From Chloroflexota bacterium (GTDB lineage Bacteria > Chloroflexota > Anaerolineae > Anaerolineales > Villigracilaceae), in assembly GCA_013112685.1 (NCBI GenBank), contig JABFGC010000001.1, forward strand, positions 992,001 through 1,056,000: a DNA stretch of 64,000 nucleotides. The letters are read 5' to 3'. The position numbers and the translations under genes are program-made. The notes under the pieces were generated by a model. It was given only the letters and a program-made list of their open reading frames with translations. It was not told the origin of the DNA and made no database searches. This document shows, piece by piece, positions 60,521-64,000 of the stretch. Each line of letters opens with the position of its first letter. The first letter of the stretch is position 1.

Positions 60521-61403
60521 TTAATTCCTCACGATCGCATCCGTCATCTTCGCCACGCGCGCCATCTCCTTCACGTCGTGCACGCGGATGATGTCTGCGT
60601 CGCGCGCGATGCCCACCGCCACCGTCGCCGCCGTACCCTCCACGCGCTGGTCGGGCGGCAGGTCCAACGTAAAACCGATGAACGATTTTCGGGATGTTCC
60701 CAGCAGGACGGGATACCCCAGCGAGCGAATCTCGTCGAGACGGTTGACCAGCTCAAGATTATGTTCGCGCGTCTTTCCAAAGCCGATGCCTGGATCCAGG
60801 ATAATGAGTTTTTCCTCCACCCCGGCTTTGACCGCGATCTCCACGCTGGCGAGCAATTCGCGTTTTACGTCTTCGATCAGGTTTTGATATTCCGCGCCGA
60901 TGTACGAACTGCCCAGCCGTTCGCGCACTTCCACGCTGGCGGGATTGCTGCGGTTGTGCATCAGGACGACCGGCGTCTTATATTTCGCCGCCACCGATGC
61001 AATCTCCGGGGTCCGCACGGAAGCCCCACACATCGTTGACAATGTCCGCCCCGGCGCGAATCGCAGCATCGGCAACTTTGGCTTTATACGTGTCAATGGA
61101 AATCAGTACTTGGGGAAAGTTCTTTCGCAATTCCTCGATGACTGGAATGACGCGCTCCATCTCCTCCTCGGCATTGACGGGTGCGGAGCCGGGCCGCGTG
61201 GATTCGCCGCCCACATCCAGAATGTCCGCGCCGTTTGCGAGAAATTCGCGCGCCTGTTTCACGGCAAGTTCAAGCGCATCCCCCTTGGCAATGATGCCGT
61301 CCCCCGAAAACGAATCGGGAGTCACATTCAGGATTCCCATCACATACGTGCGGGAACCCCATTGGAATGTGAAACTCCCGATTTGAAGAGCAGGTGATTT
61401 CAT
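60521..61403 (-). CDS. folP: Dihydropteroate synthase (one frame break as read)
   Basis: The product has YVMGILNVTPDSFSGDG, the pterin-site ADILDVGGESTRPGS, IDTYKAKVADAAIRAGADIV and NDVWGF. It then breaks at a CCCC run near 61012 and continues with TPVVLMHNRSNPA, LDPGIGFGKTREHNLELVNR and LGTSRKSFIG. The repaired length is about 294 residues. It condenses pterin diphosphate with p-aminobenzoate in folate synthesis and is the sulfonamide target. Confidence 0.94.
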
Positions 61404-61416
61404 GAATGCAATGACA

Positions 61417-61839
61417 TTATGGAATCTGATCCAACGGGCGCGCGAGCCAGGCTTCGGCTTCGTTGATGTCGGTGAAAATCTTCATCGCCGAAGCGGTCTC
61501 GGTCTCCGCCAGCGCCGCCACCTTGCGGATGCCGTCCGCCACGGTCGCGCTTGCCACCACCACCGCCACGCGGATGTTGCGCGCCGAAGGGTCGCTGTTG
61601 GCTTCCACCGCCATGCGGATGGCTTTTTCGGGAATCTCCTTCACCGCGCGCAGGTCGTACAGGTTACGTGTGCGGCGGTCCGCGCCCAGCAGGTGGTCGA
61701 GCGCAAATTGATGCCAGTGTTCCAGCGTCGCATCGGAGAGGTCGGTAAAGGTCAATGTCATGCCGCCGTCGCCGCGGCGGATGACAGAATAGCCAATGCC
61801 GGGCGCAGATGTCCAATTGAGGGGTTTCGGTTGGGTCAT
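61417..61839 (-). CDS. STAS/SpoIIAA-like small protein
   Basis: The 140-residue product has alternating strands and helices (MTLTFTDLSDATLEHWHQFA, NLYDLRAVKEIPEKAIRMAV, RVAVVVASATVADGIRKVAA, FTDINEAEAWL) as in SpoIIAA/STAS-like proteins with a final DINEAEAWL helix. There is no known partner. It lies 13 bp before folP in the same direction and is probably in its operon. Confidence 0.65.
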   Translation of the reverse strand: MTQPKPLNWTSAPGIGYSVIRRGDGGMTLTFTDLSDATLEHWHQFALDHLLGADRRTRNLYDLRAVKEIPEKAIRMAVEANSDPSARNIRVAVVVASATVADGIRKVAALAETETASAMKIFTDINEAEAWLARPLDQIP

Positions 61840-61912
61840 GGAAAGTCTCCTGTTTGGTATGGGCGATTATAACGCAGGCAGAAAAACGAAAATTCAAAAT
61901 TCGAGAGTCACA

Positions 61913-61921
61913 TGCTATAAT
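61913..61921 (+). promoter_or_regulatory. Extended -10 promoter of tRNA-Val
   Basis: TGCTATAAT lies 11 bp upstream of the tRNA 5' end. Confidence 0.6.
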
Positions 61922-61932
61922 GCAAACTCCCC

Positions 61933-62006
61933 GGGCGCTTAGCTCAGTTGGTTAGAGCGTCTCGCTTACACCGAGAAGGTCGGGGGTTCGAGTCCCTCAG
62001 CGCCCA
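61933..62006 (+). tRNA. tRNA-Val(TAC)
   Basis: The acceptor GGGCGCT/AGCGCCC, D-arm GCTC..GAGC, anticodon stem TCTCG/CGAGA with anticodon TAC, and T-arm CGGGGGTTCGAGTCCCTCAG are present. CCA is not encoded. Confidence 0.95.
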
Positions 62007-62011
62007 CTAGG

Positions 62012-62130
62012 CTGGTAGAAGGTAGACAGGTAAACAGGTAGACACGGAACTCTTCGGACTCCGTGTCTTTTGTTTACGTGTTTACTTGTTTACATGTTTA
62101 CGTTTTTACCTCTTTACATGCCCACCCACC
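62012..62130. repeat. GTTTAC/GTAGAC oligomer repeat tract
   Basis: Variants of GTAGACAGGTAAACAGGTAG and later GTTTACGTGTTTACTTGTTT form an imperfect inverted low-complexity tract between tRNA-Val and the next gene. Confidence 0.5.
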
Positions 62131-62172
62131 TACACCCCTGTCCGCCATCTGCTGATCACGTCCCTTTCCCTC

Positions 62173-62181
62173 TGCTATAAT
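62173..62181 (+). promoter_or_regulatory. Extended -10 box giving a leaderless start
   Basis: TGCTATAAT ends 7 bp before the ATG at 62189, so the transcript should begin at or next to the start codon. Confidence 0.6.
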
Positions 62182-62188
62182 CCTCCCC

Positions 62189-63142
62189 ATGATTCTTGTC
62201 ACCGGTGCAACCGGATTCATCGGACGCGCCCTCGTGCGTCAGTTATCCAATATCGGATACCCCCTGCGCGCGCTCATCCGCCCTTCGCCGCGCACACCGC
62301 GGCTGCCCAAGGGTGTGCCCGTCGAAGTCGCTGTGGTCTCGCTCTCCGATACGCGCGGTCCGCGCGCCGCCATGCGCGACGTGGAAACGGTCTTCCATCT
62401 CGCCAGCGCGGAGAATCAAGGCGCGCGCGGCGACCTGCTCGCCACCGACATTCAAGGCACGCAAAACCTGGTCGAAGCCGCCGCCGATGCCGGCGTGGAT
62501 CGCTTCATTTACCTCAGTCACCTTGGCGCGGCGCGCGCTTCGGGTTACCCCGCCTTCAAAGCCAAAGGCATCGCCGAGGAGCACATCCGCAATGGCGGGG
62601 TTCCATACACCATCATTCGCACCTCGCTGGTCTACGGAGTGGAAGACCATTTCACCAACAACCTGTCCCGATTGATCCGCTCTTCGGTAGGCGTATTCCC
62701 CGTCCCGTCGGGCGGACGCGTCGTCGTCCAACCCGTGTGGGTCGAAGACCTGGTCACCTGCATGTTGTGGGCAATGCAAAACGAAAACACGCTCGACCAG
62801 GTCTACGAAGTGGGCGGCAACGAATTCTTCACCCTTCAGCAGATCATCGAGATCATCATGGATGTCACCCGCGCGCGGCGTCTGCTCGTTCCGCTTTCGC
62901 CCATCACCCTGCGCGCCATTACCGTCTTCCTAGAAGGCATCCTGCCGAACTTCCCGCTGTCTTCGCTCTTTCTCGATTACTTCGCCGTCAATCGCACCAC
63001 TGCTGTGGATACAATGCCCCGTTACTTTGGGTTGATGCCCGCGCGATTCTCCTACCGGCTCGACTACCTCGTGCGCAAACCCTGGTACAGCCGTCTGTGG
63101 ACTTCGATCACCGAACGCGCGGCATCCCTGCGGACAAGGTAA
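62189..63142 (+). CDS. NAD(P)-binding epimerase-like protein (NDUFA9/NmrA type)
   Basis: The 317-residue product has the Rossmann motif ILVTGATGFIGRALVRQLSN, VETVFHLASAEN, YLSHLGAARASGYPAFKAKG (atypical SDR; Tyr and Lys kept in YPAFKAK) and a C-terminal part with hydrophobic stretches. It resembles the complex I-associated NDUFA9 and plant/cyanobacterial atypical SDRs that act on lipids or quinones. The message is probably leaderless. Confidence 0.83.
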   Translation: MILVTGATGFIGRALVRQLSNIGYPLRALIRPSPRTPRLPKGVPVEVAVVSLSDTRGPRAAMRDVETVFHLASAENQGARGDLLATDIQGTQNLVEAAADAGVDRFIYLSHLGAARASGYPAFKAKGIAEEHIRNGGVPYTIIRTSLVYGVEDHFTNNLSRLIRSSVGVFPVPSGGRVVVQPVWVEDLVTCMLWAMQNENTLDQVYEVGGNEFFTLQQIIEIIMDVTRARRLLVPLSPITLRAITVFLEGILPNFPLSSLFLDYFAVNRTTAVDTMPRYFGLMPARFSYRLDYLVRKPWYSRLWTSITERAASLRTR

Positions 63143-63145
63143 ACC

Positions 63146-64000
63146 ATGCCAAACTATTCTATTCGCCTGTTGGAAACCCCGGAAGATATCCGCCTCGTGG
63201 AGCAACTCCAGCGCGAGATCTGGCCCGGCTCCGAAACGGACGTCGTTCCCCTGCACCTGCTCATCACAGCCGTGCATAACGGCGGGCTTTTGCTCGGCGC
63301 GTTCAAAGAAGAAAAGATCGTCGGCTTCGTCTTTGGTTTCCCCGGTCTCGAAGAAACGCCGGACGGCCCGCGCGCGAAGCATTGCTCGCACATGATGGGC
63401 ATCCACCCCGACCACCGCGACGGCGGCATCGGCTTCTCGCTCAAACGCGCCCAATGGCAGATGGTGCGCCACCGAGGGCTCGATCACATCACGTGGACGT
63501 ACGATCCGCTGCTCAGCCGCAACGCGCATCTTAACATCGCCAAGCTCGGCGCGGTTTGCGATACCTACCGCCGCTCCGAATACGGCGAGATGCGCGACGG
63601 TCTCAACGCAGGCTTGCCCTCCGACCGTTTTCAAGTGGATTGGTGGCTCAACTCCCAGCGCGTCCAAAGAAGACTTGGCGAACGCGCCCGCCCCACCCTC
63701 AAACTGGCGCACGTCACCCAAAGCGGACTCCGCCCCTTTTACGCGCTTCGCTACTCGACCCATGACCTGCCCCAGCCGCCCGAGCATGTGCCGCCCTTCG
63801 AGGACCGTCTCCTGCTGGCAGAGATTCCCAGCGACTTCATGGACATCAAATCCAGAGACTTTGCCCTCGCACGCGACTGGCGCTTCTTCACCCGCGAGTT
63901 GTTCGAGACGGCATTTGCCAATCAATTCATCGTCACCGATTTCGTGTACGACAATACCGGGGTCAATCCGCGCAGCATGTACATTCTCACGCACGGCGAG
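63146..64000 (+). CDS. GNAT superfamily acetyltransferase, COG3375-like (3' end missing)
   Basis: The frame starts with ATG 3 bp after the previous stop and runs off the window. It has an acetyl-CoA region with HMMGIHPDHRDGGIGFSLKR and a following domain with ITWTYDPLLSRNAHLNIAKL and GAVCDTYRRSEYGEM, as in COG3375 proteins. These are often encoded near menaquinone or chorismate genes. At least 285 residues are present. The end is unknown. Confidence 0.8.
   Translation, partial: MPNYSIRLLETPEDIRLVEQLQREIWPGSETDVVPLHLLITAVHNGGLLLGAFKEEKIVGFVFGFPGLEETPDGPRAKHCSHMMGIHPDHRDGGIGFSLKRAQWQMVRHRGLDHITWTYDPLLSRNAHLNIAKLGAVCDTYRRSEYGEMRDGLNAGLPSDRFQVDWWLNSQRVQRRLGERARPTLKLAHVTQSGLRPFYALRYSTHDLPQPPEHVPPFEDRLLLAEIPSDFMDIKSRDFALARDWRFFTRELFETAFANQFIVTDFVYDNTGVNPRSMYILTHGE

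Overview
The window looks like a chromosomal segment of a Chloroflexota bacterium, most likely class Anaerolineae. This is an inference from several things together: moderately high GC with strong codon bias, a TIR/SUMF1 signalling cluster of the kind common in that phylum, dispersed intergenic oligonucleotide repeats, frequent extended -10 boxes (TGCTATAAT), and several start codons only 6-9 nt downstream of a -10 box (probable leaderless mRNAs). No rRNA, CRISPR array or transposase is visible. Three tRNAs are present: Gln(TTG), Arg(CCT) and Val(TAC).

At least 18 breaks in well-conserved reading frames (oppD, oppF, the solute-binding protein, a response regulator, cdd, a PHP protein, an FAD oxidoreductase, an ArsR regulator, recN, ogt, a USP, meaB, a B12-binding protein, ftsK, pfkA, a PBP, a zinc-ribbon protein, folP) are mostly explained by one- or two-base changes, often in G/C runs. 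I read these as consensus errors of a long-read assembly, not as real pseudogenes, and annotate the genes end to end.

Layout. 0-9 kb: a partial BtrH-like protein, small membrane and VOC proteins, two paralogous TetR regulators with the same twin operator, a cupin, a DinB-like protein, a polytopic membrane protein and a BNR-repeat protein. 9-18 kb: oppDF, then an AT-rich three-gene island with a secreted Hint (intein-like) protein, flanked by a short direct repeat, then a peptide/nickel-type binding lipoprotein and a response regulator. 18-26 kb: tRNA-Gln, glmU, cdd, recO, a PHP phosphoesterase, a geranylgeranyl-reductase-like flavoprotein, and an ArsR-MFS operon with its operator. 26-32 kb: membrane proteins and a LuxR-TIR-(GDVS motif protein)-TIR/SUMF1 cluster. 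32-38 kb: a phosphoribosyltransferase, a Cas4-like nuclease apparently split into two membrane-anchored halves with a HEAT-like gene between them, nadK and recN. 38-48 kb: a structured leader with an 8-codon peptide ahead of an NpmA/KamB-like 16S rRNA methyltransferase, then tyrA, ogt, two short ChrA proteins, a USP, mutM, prs, GNAT, meaB and a B12-binding mutase subunit. 48-50 kb: a phd-PIN toxin-antitoxin pair and a type II restriction-modification system with a controller protein. 50-64 kb: ftsK, rnz-pfkA, a class A PBP lacking key catalytic residues, a winged-helix/nucleotidyltransferase pair resembling AbiE, a zinc-ribbon protein, folP, tRNA-Val, an NDUFA9-like epimerase and a partial GNAT protein.

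The most notable items are the attenuator-like leader before the 16S methyltransferase (37965-38220), the split membrane Cas4-like pair (33032-34462), the TIR/SUMF1 cluster (28575-32271), the Hint-containing AT-rich island (11410-14861) and the catalytically degenerate PBP (55461-58007).
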